64,000 bases of DNA from Saccharothrix sp. NRRL B-16348 (lineage in GTDB: Bacteria > Actinomycetota > Actinomycetes > Mycobacteriales > Pseudonocardiaceae), in contig NZ_LGED01000223.1 of assembly GCF_001280085.1 (NCBI RefSeq), positions 1 through 64,000 on the forward strand, given 5' to 3'. Within the stretch, counting starts at the first letter, position 1, and each line of letters starts with the position of its first letter. The translations under genes and the position numbers were made by a program. This document shows positions 37,201 through 45,013 of the stretch, one piece after another. Below the pieces are notes generated by a model. That model was not told where the DNA came from, searched no databases, and saw only the letters and a program-made list of their open reading frames with translations.

Positions 37201-37256
37201 CTGATCGGCTCGCCCGACAGGGCGGACAGCACGCGGTGCTCTGCAGTAGTCCTCAC
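34212..37256 (-). CDS. CoA-ligase-type adenylating domain - ketoreductase - ACP (PKS loading protein)
   Basis: A 1014-residue protein. Domain 1 (about 30-520) is an acyl/aryl-AMP ligase with IHFMTSGSTGAPK, FAPAWGMAETCSG, GWFRTGDLARI and IGKVRKGRL. It would activate a carboxylic acid starter. Domain 2 (about 530-900) is a PKS ketoreductase with structural half, NADPH loop ILGGTGRLGEAL and the Ser/Tyr pair in AVVSSVNAHV and ETYAAACAAA. The C-terminal ACP (about 950-1010) has Ser in MGLTSADLPNF. It starts inside the PhyH stop (ATGA). The substrate is unknown. Confidence 0.87.
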   Translation of the reverse strand: MRTTAEHRVLSALSGEPISTVRTATSPTRLSDVLDLAAGDSAGVTTIDSDGSRRRETWLSFRGRVRRIAEDIRASGIGRGRIAVVAATEPSEILALFWAGVVAGVEPLLVAEELLDERGGDGEWLAALSHQAPVHALLHAGDAQFPVVAAAARWGLTPVALDLGPGDGRDGPDRADDGPDSRIHFMTSGSTGAPKVVPQRHRGIIDMALGAVAVNGLDSATVGFNWMPLSHVGGMLMAHVRDAVIAAEHISAAPARVLADPGEWFRLVSEHRVSAVWSPNFAYRMLASAAEQIPADGRIDLSSIRFCLNGGEAVSAKDCARFERSLGRLGMPRGTFAPAWGMAETCSGVLYSPRYDPASDTSPTVSVGFPLPGVEVRIVAAADVEEDGVGHLEVRGSMVLERYLVGGDLAKSTDGWFRTGDLARIADDGVHFVGRDGTRIVANGVTWNSADLESEAEQVDGVVPGTCAVTSFRPRGAERDSVAVFCAVDGNASEVRAEVGRRLEKIIGVPVAQVVDVPPSAIERTSIGKVRKGRLVRRFIDPAPRQLWTLDWVPTASPGAPRLGGAGQPPVVLRGAGLAHSAVAEHTPGELHDVLQRWRREVEPARLRGRDVCVVIETYEANSDRLPRSHPVAAFLRATAHGAGARSVRTIWVHPAVDEQALDGVLGGEHTPDADLFLGPHGDLWRRVRTPVAIDRSGPRADHFVILGGTGRLGEALGAELALRGARVTLVGSRTQPGEDRGDGISRVTADITSSAAVRGLVRTAGWDPRERTQVVHLAGAPTPAPQDVVERLIGPKTDGVREAAGLAHALDAHLAVVSSVNAHVAGTGVETYAAACAAAETTAERVALVPTTVVSVTSVSEARQTDRTTVALGEALGLDEVSVMDIATCLLAEPARSVLLGVGEHMPLIPPRDSEPTPPPDTGPTSATGPAEPELSPTAAHLAKALRPLLGADSARLDTSWFHMGLTSADLPNFARTVTQHTGQKVGVLELMRYPTLAELADYVEGSRKRSSE

Positions 37257-38329
37257 CGGCCAACCGTCGGGCGGCCGTCGCGCAGGATCTCGAACTGGGT
37301 GTGCGGGTTGTTCGCCGGGCTGACGACGTGCTCACCCCAGGGGTCGATCGCGATCCGGTTCATCCCGTCCGGCGCGTACTCGACCACCAGCGCCTTGCGC
37401 GTCCAGTTCTGGCTGTTGCCGCCGGTCATGTGCGGTAGCAGACCGGCGAACACCACGATCGATCCGGCGCGCACCGGCAGCGGGACCATCCCGGACGGGT
37501 CGGCGTCGAAGACCAGGTTCCCCAGTTCGCTCTTCTCGTGCACCAGCGGGCCCACCCGGTGCGCGCCGGGCAGCACCCACATGCAGCCGGAGTCCTCGTT
37601 CGCGTCGGTGAGCGCGATCCAGGCGGTCACGATCTGCCCGGGCCGGTCGACGAAGGTGTAGCCGGTGTCCTGGTGCCAGGGGAAGATCAGGCTGGAGTGC
37701 GGGCTCTTGTAGACGGACTGGTCCCAGTAGAGGCGGACGTTGGGCCCGATCAAGTCGTGCATCATGTGCTGCAGGAGCGGCAGCGCGACGAGTTCGCGCA
37801 GCGCAGCCGAGTGGCGGGCGAGCTGGACGTTGAACGTGACCTTGCCAGCCTGGGTGATGGTGTTCTTGCCGCCCGCCAGCTTCGCGGCCTCCGCCCGAGC
37901 CTCCTCGAAGCGGTCGAGGTCCGCGACGACCTCGTTGAGGAACGCCTGGCTGAGCACGTCCTCGACCACGACGTACCCGTCCCGGTCGTACGCCTCGGCC
38001 TCGGCGTCGCTGAGCACCCGCTTGCCGTTGCCGATCGACCGCCACACGAAGCCGTCGTTGAGCGGGTGGCGGCGGAACGACGGCCAGCGCGCGGAATCGA
38101 GTCCGAACCGCTCTTGGCAGAACATGGCCCAGTCGGCGCGGGAGTCGGCCACGATCGCGCCCCGGCCGGTCGAGCCGAACACCGCGAGGCTGGAGTCCAC
38201 CGTCGCCTGCGCCTGGTCGGGGATGACTCCGTTCTCGAAGCCGTAGCCCGCGGCGACCCGCGCGTCCGGCTCCACCCACGAGGCGAATTCGCGAAGCTCG
38301 CCGAACGTCGTCCTGACTTCCCGGGTCAT
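37253..38329 (-). CDS. Phytanoyl-CoA dioxygenase (PhyH)-family hydroxylase
   Basis: A 358-residue Fe(II)/2-oxoglutarate dioxygenase. Iron ligands are HxD in IFPWHQDTGYTF and the distal His in GLLPHMTGGNSQN, with 2-oxoglutarate Arg in TRKALVVEYAPDG. About 110 extra residues precede the core. It lies 11 bases after the large assembly-line gene and overlaps the next one, so it is part of the pathway and likely hydroxylates a carrier-bound or free intermediate. It is unrelated in detail to EctD. Confidence 0.87.
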   Translation of the reverse strand: MTREVRTTFGELREFASWVEPDARVAAGYGFENGVIPDQAQATVDSSLAVFGSTGRGAIVADSRADWAMFCQERFGLDSARWPSFRRHPLNDGFVWRSIGNGKRVLSDAEAEAYDRDGYVVVEDVLSQAFLNEVVADLDRFEEARAEAAKLAGGKNTITQAGKVTFNVQLARHSAALRELVALPLLQHMMHDLIGPNVRLYWDQSVYKSPHSSLIFPWHQDTGYTFVDRPGQIVTAWIALTDANEDSGCMWVLPGAHRVGPLVHEKSELGNLVFDADPSGMVPLPVRAGSIVVFAGLLPHMTGGNSQNWTRKALVVEYAPDGMNRIAIDPWGEHVVSPANNPHTQFEILRDGRPTVGR

Positions 38330-38340
38330 CTCGTCGCCCT

Positions 38341-41300
38341 TCAGATCCGTGACTGCACAGCGTCGCTCAGCTGCCCGACAGTGGGGTGGTCGAAGATCAA
38401 TGCCACTTCGAGTTCCGCGTGCAGTTCCTGGTTCAGGATCGCGATCATCCTGATCGCGTCGATCGAGTCGCCGCCGAGCTCGAAGAAGTCGTCCTCGTCG
38501 CCGAACCGCGCCGAGCCGGCGAGCACCCGCTTCCAGATGCCGCGCACGAGTTCGGCGACCTCACCGTTCTCCGCGACGGGGTTGTCGGGTAGGGGGCCCA
38601 CGATTTCGTCGGTCGCGTACTCGTCGGCCAGCGCGTGGAGCGCGGCGGTGATCTCGGCTCGTTGCTCGGGTCGCACCGTGCCGAGCACGTGCGCGAGCGC
38701 CGCGTCGAGGTCCTCGCCCCGTGACGGGGTCAGCGCGAGCGTCTCCGCGGGGCTCACGACCGCCCAGCGGTTCAGCGCGAAGCGGCGGCCCTCCGCGGCG
38801 CCCCGTTCCGAGCGGCCGATGACGAGCCGGTCCGACCCGTGCGCCACACCGACCCGGCCCGCGAGGCCGACCATGCCTGTGGCCAGCAGCGCGACGGTGG
38901 CGTCGAAGGCGGTGTCGACGTCCAGCGCCACCGAGTCGGCGCGCAGTGCGGCCGGTTCCTCCTCGGCGAGGATTCGGGCGGAGGCCCGCACCTTGGCGAC
39001 GATGAGGTCGAGCGGGCAGTCCCGCCCGTCGAGGCGCACGACCGCGGCGCCGCGGTCGTCGTCGACCGGCTGCGCGAGGCCCCGGACGAGCCCGGCGAGC
39101 GTGCGGGCCGCGACCTGGCGCTCAGGCTCCACCGGCGCGGGCATGAACCGCTCCGCGAGGCCGTGGGTCAACCGGGCCAGCAGCTCCTCGCCCCGTTCCC
39201 TGGGGAGGAAGCCCTGCGCGGCGTCGATCGACAGCTCGACGTCGCCGTTCGCCCGCTGCGTGAAGGTCACCGCGAGCGGGAAGCGGACCACGTCGGTGGG
39301 CACGGAGACCTCGTCGACCCGGTGCCCGTCCAGGGCGAACGATTCGAGGTTGTCCCACGACACCGTCACCGTCGGGGTCTGGACCCGGCGGGTCACGTCG
39401 GAGAACACCTGCCGGAAGGTGAGCGAACCGTGCTCGACCCCCGACATGATGGCGGCCTTCACCGACGGACGAGCCGCACCGCCGGTCACCGCACCCATCC
39501 AGAACGGCACGAGGACGGCGCCGCTCCCGTGCTCCACCAGCGACGGCCGGGCGGGGAACGCGTAGAGGTGGTGGCGACCCAGCGCGTCGTCGACGGTCTC
39601 CGCGACCGCGCGGAGCGCTTCGACGAAGTACGTCGAGCGCTCGGCCCGCGCGTAGGACGCGAGTGCCGTCCGCAGGCCCGACGGCAGCGGAGCCGACACC
39701 CGGTACCCGCGCCGGTCCAGGGTGCGCGCGTCGAACCCGGCGTCGAACACCTCGTCGGGGAGGGTGCGGACCCACTGGCGCCAGTACGCGCGATCCCGCT
39801 CCGCGGTCGCCTCGTCCAGCTCCGCCGCGGACGGGACCGGCCGCACGTCCACCGCGTGTCCCGCGTAACGGGCGGCGACGGATTCGAGGAGCTCGGCGAA
39901 CCTCATCCCGTCCAGGACGACGTGCGACGCGCGCAGGTTCAGGAAAACCCCGTCGCCGGAGCGCCGGCAGGTCAGCCGGACACCGAAGCGCTCGACCGGG
40001 TCGAGGGGATCGGCGACCGAGGCCTCCCGCACGGTGGACTCGAACGCCGCCGCCGATTCCGCGACCCCGTCGAGCAGGCGCCAGCTGCGCCGGTGCGCTT
40101 CGCCGAACGGCTCGACCCACCCGGCCCCGCCGTCGGGGTCGATGCGGAGCCGGTAGGCGGGCTGGGCTTCGATGACGTCGAGGTACGCATCGCGCAGCCG
40201 GTCGAGGTCGACCTCGGGGGAGACGTGGAACGTGCGCGCGATGACGTACGCCTCGCGTGTCTCCGCGCTGATCTGGCACGCGGCCCAGATCTCGCGGGCG
40301 GCGCGGCTGATGGTGACCGGGAACGCCGTGTCACCGACGGCGTTCCGCGTGGGCTGCCGGTCCACGGGTGCGGCCGCGGGAACGCTCACCGGGTTCGCCT
40401 GCCGGGTGCGGAGCCGGCCGAGCGCGCGCACGGTGTCGGTCCACGCTTCGCCGTGCGGCAGGTAGTCGACGAGGCACGCGATCTCCGTGACACCGAGCAG
40501 GCCGAGCCTGGCCGTCAGGGCGGGCCACTCCGCCTCGGCGCCCACGAGCGAGAGCCCGTCGCGCAGGCGGTCCGCCGCGGTCCGCATGCGCGACTTCCAC
40601 ACGTCCTCGGGCACCGCGTCGGGGTCGTCGTGGGTGCTTCGGAACGTGGAGAACATGTAGCGCTCCAGCGCCTCCATGTTCCGCTTCTCCGCATCGCCGT
40701 CGGTCGACAGCCCCGCGTGGACCAGCACGACCACGTCGCCGCCGTCCGGGTCGAGTCCGCCGTCGGCGCGTCCCCGCCGGTACCGCTCGAGGTTGCCCGC
40801 CAGCTGGGCGAAGTCCTGCTGGATCAGGTTGGTGAGCACACCGCGGCCCGCACGGCCCGCCTCGTAGAACGACTCGGGCGAGCCCACGCACGCCTGCCAC
40901 AGGCGGAGGTCGCTCAGCGGACGGGGGTGCAGCCGCACCTCCGCGCGCTCACCGGAGCGCCCTTCGACCGCGACGGCCTCTCCGCGCCACAGGCGCTCCA
41001 GTTGATCAACCCGCGTCTTGAACACCTCACGGCGCTCGGCGTGGGGCGCGTCGGACAGGACGAAGTCGCGCCGCATCCAGCCGGACGCCACCCCGAGCCC
41101 GACCCGCCCTCCCGAGGCGACGTCGACCATCGCCCAGGCCTCCGCCACGGAGACCGCCGAGTGCAGCGGCAGCACGGTGCTGCCCGCCCGGATGCCCAGC
41201 CGCGACGTGCGCATCGCGACCATCGCCCCGAGCACGGCGGGGTTCGGCGAGAACCCGGCGAAGTCGTCGAAGTGGCGTTCCGGCAGCCAGACGTTCTCCA

Positions 41301-43365
41301 GACCTTCGGCCTCGGCGAGCGCGACGAGGTCGAGCAGGCGGGAGTAGATGTCGCTGTCGCCATCGGTCGCGAAGCCGAACAGGGCCAGGCTCACCGAAGG
41401 GGCCTGCCCGGCGACCTCTGGGGGCTCGGCGGCGGCCGTGAGCCGCTTCGCGGCAGCGTGTGCGGCGTCGATGACGGCGCGGCGGATGTCCGGCGTGTGG
41501 GCCGGGGAGAGGAAGCAGTTGCCGGTCTCCGGGACGAGCACGCCTTCGGCGATCATCGCGCGGCGGAAGTCGTGGAACGCCTTGCCGCCGTAGGCGAAGC
41601 TGGTCGACCCGGACGGCACGAAGCGGAAGAACGACCCGACCCCGAGGACCCGCACCCCGATCCCGGAATCCGCCAGGACACGTGCGATCTCGCCACGCAG
41701 CTCATCGCCCGCCGCGTTGAGATCGGCGAGCACACCTTCGCCTACTTCGGACAGGCGACCGAGGACGGCGCGCGCCGCGGCAACCGAGAGAGGGTGCTTC
41801 GCGTAGGTCCCACCGGTGAACGACACCCTGTCGGGATCGGCGCGCAGCGCCTCGGTCCACGGACCGCCGTCGATCAGGTCCATGATCTCGGCGCGTCCGG
41901 CCACCGCGGCGAGGGGCAGACCGGCGGCGAGCGTCTTGCCGTACGTGGCGAGGTCCGCCTGGACGCCGTAGATCTCCTGGAAACCTCGCACGTGGAAGCG
42001 GAACCCGGTGAGCACCTCGTCGAACACGAGCAGCGCGCCCGCCTTGTCCGTGAGGTCGCGGGCCAACCGCGCCAGCGGGCCGAGGTCCAGGTCCGGGGAC
42101 TGGTTCAGCCGCGGCTCCATCACCACGGCCGCGACGTCCCCACCGTGCGCGGCCATGAAGTCGGCGAGGTGCCGCTCGCTCGCGGGGAGGATGCGCACGT
42201 CGTCCGCCGCACCCGCGGAGACGCCGGGGAACGACGGGGTGGCCAGGTGCTCGCGCCGCTTCGCGGGACGCGGGCTGAAGAGCGTGGAGTCGGAGTGCCC
42301 GTGGTAGGCGTTCTGCAGCAGGACGACGAGTGAACGCCCGGTGTGCGCGCGGGCGAGGCGCATGGCGGTGAAGACCGCCTCGGTCCCGGTGACGCAGAAG
42401 TTCACCCGGTCCATCCGGGTCAGCTCGCAGAGCAGCCGCGCCACCTCCGCGGTCTGCTCGACCTCGGCCCCGATGTGCATACCCCGGTCGAGCTGCCGCT
42501 GGACGGCGTCGCGAACGAAGTCGGGGTTGTGGCCGAACAAGTGGGCGCCGTAGCCCATCGTGAGGTCGATGAGTCCGCGGCCGTCGACGTCCCACACGTG
42601 GGCGCCGTCGGACCGGGTGATCCAGATCGGGTAGGAGGCGGCGCGCTCGTCGTGCTCGCGCTGGGCGATCTTCCGGTTGTTGCACAGGACGTCCTGCGTG
42701 CGCTCGCTGAGCGCGCGGGAAGCGGCTGTGGCCGCCTCGTACGTCTGGCTCGCGCTCCGCCGGGGATTCGGCTCGGCGGGAGGCGCCACCGTGTCGGCGG
42801 CGAACGTCGGACCGGGCGGGGAGGGCTTCCTCTCCGTAGCCACTCCGTTCCGCTGTCCGGATTCGCCGATCCACCGCGCGATCGCGCGGACGGTGACGAT
42901 GTCCTCCAGGAGTTGTTGGACCGAGATGTCGACGTCGAAGCGGGATTTGACGTCCCGCGACAGCTCGACGAGCACGAGGGAGTCGGCCCCCAGGTCCAGC
43001 AGTGGCACCGAGCGGGTGATCGAGCCGGGGTCGAATTCGAGCAGGCGCTCCGCGAGTTCGGCCACCGCGTCCTCGACGGGGACGGGGCGGAGCTCGACCG
43101 GCGCGTCGTCCGGTTCGGGCTGCGGCGGTTCCGCGTCCTGGTGCTCGACGATCCACCGGGTGATGGCGCGGACGGTGACGATGTCCTCCAGGAGTTGTTG
43201 GACCGAGATGTCGACGTCGAAGCGGGACTTGACGTCCCGCGACAATTCGACGAGCACCAACGAATCGGCTCCCATGTCCAACAATGGCACCGACCGGCTC
43301 GCTGACCCCGGGTCCATTTCGAGCAATTGCTCGACAAGGCCCGCCACCGCATCCTCGACCAGCAA
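38341..43365 (-). CDS. Hybrid assembly-line protein: ACP-ACP-aminotransferase-luciferase-like monooxygenase-C-(vestigial A)-PCP
   Basis: About 1674 residues. The start is probably a TTG at 43365, seven bases after AAGGAG. The frame is open to a poorer TTG at 43419. The first two ACPs are near-identical, with Ser35 and Ser129 in GADSLVLVELS. A class III PLP aminotransferase follows (about 205-645, Lys477 in ATYGKTLAAGLP), then a flavin-dependent luciferase-like monooxygenase (655-990, VWLPERHFDDFAGFSPNPA). The condensation domain (1014-1440) has His1148 and Asp1152 in SHVVLDG. Next come about 140 residues resembling only the first part of an A domain (DSVALDVDTAFDATVALLA), and a PCP with Ser1634 in FFELGGDSIDAIRM. 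In microginin-type systems this aminotransferase/monooxygenase pair yields a 3-amino-2-hydroxy acyl chain, which C would join to an amino acid. Confidence 0.9.
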   Translation of the reverse strand: MLVEDAVAGLVEQLLEMDPGSASRSVPLLDMGADSLVLVELSRDVKSRFDVDISVQQLLEDIVTVRAITRWIVEHQDAEPPQPEPDDAPVELRPVPVEDAVAELAERLLEFDPGSITRSVPLLDLGADSLVLVELSRDVKSRFDVDISVQQLLEDIVTVRAIARWIGESGQRNGVATERKPSPPGPTFAADTVAPPAEPNPRRSASQTYEAATAASRALSERTQDVLCNNRKIAQREHDERAASYPIWITRSDGAHVWDVDGRGLIDLTMGYGAHLFGHNPDFVRDAVQRQLDRGMHIGAEVEQTAEVARLLCELTRMDRVNFCVTGTEAVFTAMRLARAHTGRSLVVLLQNAYHGHSDSTLFSPRPAKRREHLATPSFPGVSAGAADDVRILPASERHLADFMAAHGGDVAAVVMEPRLNQSPDLDLGPLARLARDLTDKAGALLVFDEVLTGFRFHVRGFQEIYGVQADLATYGKTLAAGLPLAAVAGRAEIMDLIDGGPWTEALRADPDRVSFTGGTYAKHPLSVAAARAVLGRLSEVGEGVLADLNAAGDELRGEIARVLADSGIGVRVLGVGSFFRFVPSGSTSFAYGGKAFHDFRRAMIAEGVLVPETGNCFLSPAHTPDIRRAVIDAAHAAAKRLTAAAEPPEVAGQAPSVSLALFGFATDGDSDIYSRLLDLVALAEAEGLENVWLPERHFDDFAGFSPNPAVLGAMVAMRTSRLGIRAGSTVLPLHSAVSVAEAWAMVDVASGGRVGLGVASGWMRRDFVLSDAPHAERREVFKTRVDQLERLWRGEAVAVEGRSGERAEVRLHPRPLSDLRLWQACVGSPESFYEAGRAGRGVLTNLIQQDFAQLAGNLERYRRGRADGGLDPDGGDVVVLVHAGLSTDGDAEKRNMEALERYMFSTFRSTHDDPDAVPEDVWKSRMRTAADRLRDGLSLVGAEAEWPALTARLGLLGVTEIACLVDYLPHGEAWTDTVRALGRLRTRQANPVSVPAAAPVDRQPTRNAVGDTAFPVTISRAAREIWAACQISAETREAYVIARTFHVSPEVDLDRLRDAYLDVIEAQPAYRLRIDPDGGAGWVEPFGEAHRRSWRLLDGVAESAAAFESTVREASVADPLDPVERFGVRLTCRRSGDGVFLNLRASHVVLDGMRFAELLESVAARYAGHAVDVRPVPSAAELDEATAERDRAYWRQWVRTLPDEVFDAGFDARTLDRRGYRVSAPLPSGLRTALASYARAERSTYFVEALRAVAETVDDALGRHHLYAFPARPSLVEHGSGAVLVPFWMGAVTGGAARPSVKAAIMSGVEHGSLTFRQVFSDVTRRVQTPTVTVSWDNLESFALDGHRVDEVSVPTDVVRFPLAVTFTQRANGDVELSIDAAQGFLPRERGEELLARLTHGLAERFMPAPVEPERQVAARTLAGLVRGLAQPVDDDRGAAVVRLDGRDCPLDLIVAKVRASARILAEEEPAALRADSVALDVDTAFDATVALLATGMVGLAGRVGVAHGSDRLVIGRSERGAAEGRRFALNRWAVVSPAETLALTPSRGEDLDAALAHVLGTVRPEQRAEITAALHALADEYATDEIVGPLPDNPVAENGEVAELVRGIWKRVLAGSARFGDEDDFFELGGDSIDAIRMIAILNQELHAELEVALIFDHPTVGQLSDAVQSRI
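42860..43282 (-). repeat. Intragenic duplication encoding the tandem ACPs
   Basis: About 140 bases near 42860-43000 recur 282 bases (94 codons) away near 43142-43282, with only a few mismatches over the core 42884-42977 / 43166-43259. Near-identity at DNA level indicates recent duplication or gene conversion of the ACP unit. Confidence 0.8.
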
Positions 43366-43771
43366 GCGAACTCCTTCAGTCAACCCGATTCGCCGGCATG
43401 CTAGCACCGGTTTCCGCAAGTGCGGTTGTGGTCTGCTCGGGATTCCGAACGGAGTGCTGTGCGTCGTGGGTGAAGTGTGCTAACGCCCAACCGCGTGCTG
43501 CTGTCGTGCGGGCGCCGACCCGGACGGGGTATTGCATTGCGGCAGAATTAGTCCGAAGGGTGCTAGACGTGATCGCCGTTCGTGTCTCCGATATCGGGGC
43601 GGGCGCAGATGTTCGGCGTCCGATCCGGGGTCTGATCGGGCGTATCGGTACTTCGTCGAGCACAAATCCCTGTGGCTACGGAGCATCGGTGTGGCCCAGG
43701 TCACTGCCCGCGGTGTGGTGGATCATGCAGGCCACGACTGTGCCGGGAAGGTCGCCGTTCGGCGACGGCGA
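43366..43771. other. Intergenic region upstream of the large assembly-line gene
   Basis: 406 bases between the free ketosynthase gene and the large gene, with no supported ORF. This gap contrasts with the overlapping genes that follow, so a separate promoter for 43365-28978 probably lies here. Confidence 0.4.
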
Positions 43772-44956
43772 CTAGCGGGGGCGGGTGATGATCGCGTGGG
43801 CATTTGTCCCGGAAAGGCCGAAAGCGCTGATTCCCACGCTGTCGATCGAATCCGGTCCGGCGAAATCGCCGATCGTCGGGAGGATGTTGTACTCGGCCCA
43901 CGGGATGGTCTCGCTGGGCTGGCCCGATGCGTTCGTGCGAGGCGGGCGCCCGCGTTGCAGCGTTTCCATGGCGATGACCAGGGAAAGCAGGCCGGAGGCC
44001 GCCTCCAGGTGCCCGAAACGGGGTTTGTTCGAGCCGACGAAAAGCGGGGTGGTGCGTTCGGCGGTGTGGTACGCCGCGGCGAGCGCGCCGATTTCGATCG
44101 GGTCTCCGAGCGGGGTTCCCGTGCCGTGCGCCTCGACGTAATCGACATCGGCGGACGCCAAGCCGCTCATGCGGAGGGCGCGCTCGACGACATCGCGCTG
44201 GGCGTCCAGGCTGGGCACGGTCAGACCCGCGGTACGGCCGTCGTGGTTCACCGCGCAGTGCACCTGCCCGAGCGAGCGCGCCCCGGCCTTCTCCGGTGCC
44301 AAGACCACGACCACGACGCCCTCACCGACGGTGAAGCCGTCCGCCTTCGCGTCGAACGCGCGGCAGCGGCCGGTCGGGGAGAGCGCCCCGGTCGCCTCTC
44401 TGACCATCATCCCGAAGCTGCTGCGGACGAGGTGGGTGGCGACGACGAGCGCGAGGTCCACCTCCCCGGTGGCCAGCGCGGTGATCCCGTGCCGAAGGGC
44501 GACCAGGCCGGACGAGCAGGTCGTGTCGACCTGCCAGCTGGGTCCGCGGAGGTCGTAGGTGTAGGAGATCCGCCCTGCGGCCGCCCCGCGGCTGTTGCCG
44601 ATGCCGAGGTAGGACCGGTTGCTGTCGGCGACCTCGTCGGGGTCGATCGTGAGCACGGAATCGGACTCGCTCATCCCGACGAACACGCCGGTCTGGCTGC
44701 CCGCGAGGTCCTGCGGCCGGATGCCCGCGTCCTCAAGCGCGCGCTCCACGCAGTCCAGGACCAACAGGTGCTGGGGGTCCATGACCCGCGCCTGACGCGG
44801 CGAGATGCGGAACCGGATGAAGTCGGTCCGCAGCTCGGCGTCGTCGAACACCGCGGGCCCGTCGCCGTCGCCGTCGAAGTGCGCTGCGGCGATGTCTGCC
44901 CGGCTCCGCACGCCCCCGGGGAGGAACAGCGAAGCTCCGACGACATGTGCGTTCAA
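43772..44956 (-). CDS. Stand-alone type I ketosynthase
   Basis: A 394-residue free KS. Active Cys is in VDTTCSSGLVALRHG, with His in EAHGTGTPLGDP and in NKPRFGHLEAASG, and GISAFGLSGTNAHAI ends the fold. It starts at a TTG (44956) because no ATG or GTG fits upstream. The usual first beta strand is present (AHVVGASLFLPGG), so it is complete though short. It follows the A-domain gene by 57 bases. It gives the cluster a second active KS. Confidence 0.85.
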   Translation of the reverse strand: MNAHVVGASLFLPGGVRSRADIAAAHFDGDGDGPAVFDDAELRTDFIRFRISPRQARVMDPQHLLVLDCVERALEDAGIRPQDLAGSQTGVFVGMSESDSVLTIDPDEVADSNRSYLGIGNSRGAAAGRISYTYDLRGPSWQVDTTCSSGLVALRHGITALATGEVDLALVVATHLVRSSFGMMVREATGALSPTGRCRAFDAKADGFTVGEGVVVVVLAPEKAGARSLGQVHCAVNHDGRTAGLTVPSLDAQRDVVERALRMSGLASADVDYVEAHGTGTPLGDPIEIGALAAAYHTAERTTPLFVGSNKPRFGHLEAASGLLSLVIAMETLQRGRPPRTNASGQPSETIPWAEYNILPTIGDFAGPDSIDSVGISAFGLSGTNAHAIITRPR

Positions 44957-45013
44957 TGCTCGTCCCCTCCGCCACGTCGGCCGCCTGCGATCCAGTCGGC
45001 CTCGGCGGCGTGC

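Noticed and set aside
38839..42333. A 1164-codon open frame on the plus strand
   Set aside because: It runs antisense to the large assembly-line gene and its translation is low-complexity Arg/Gly/Pro/His-rich without any domain. It is a by-product of high GC.
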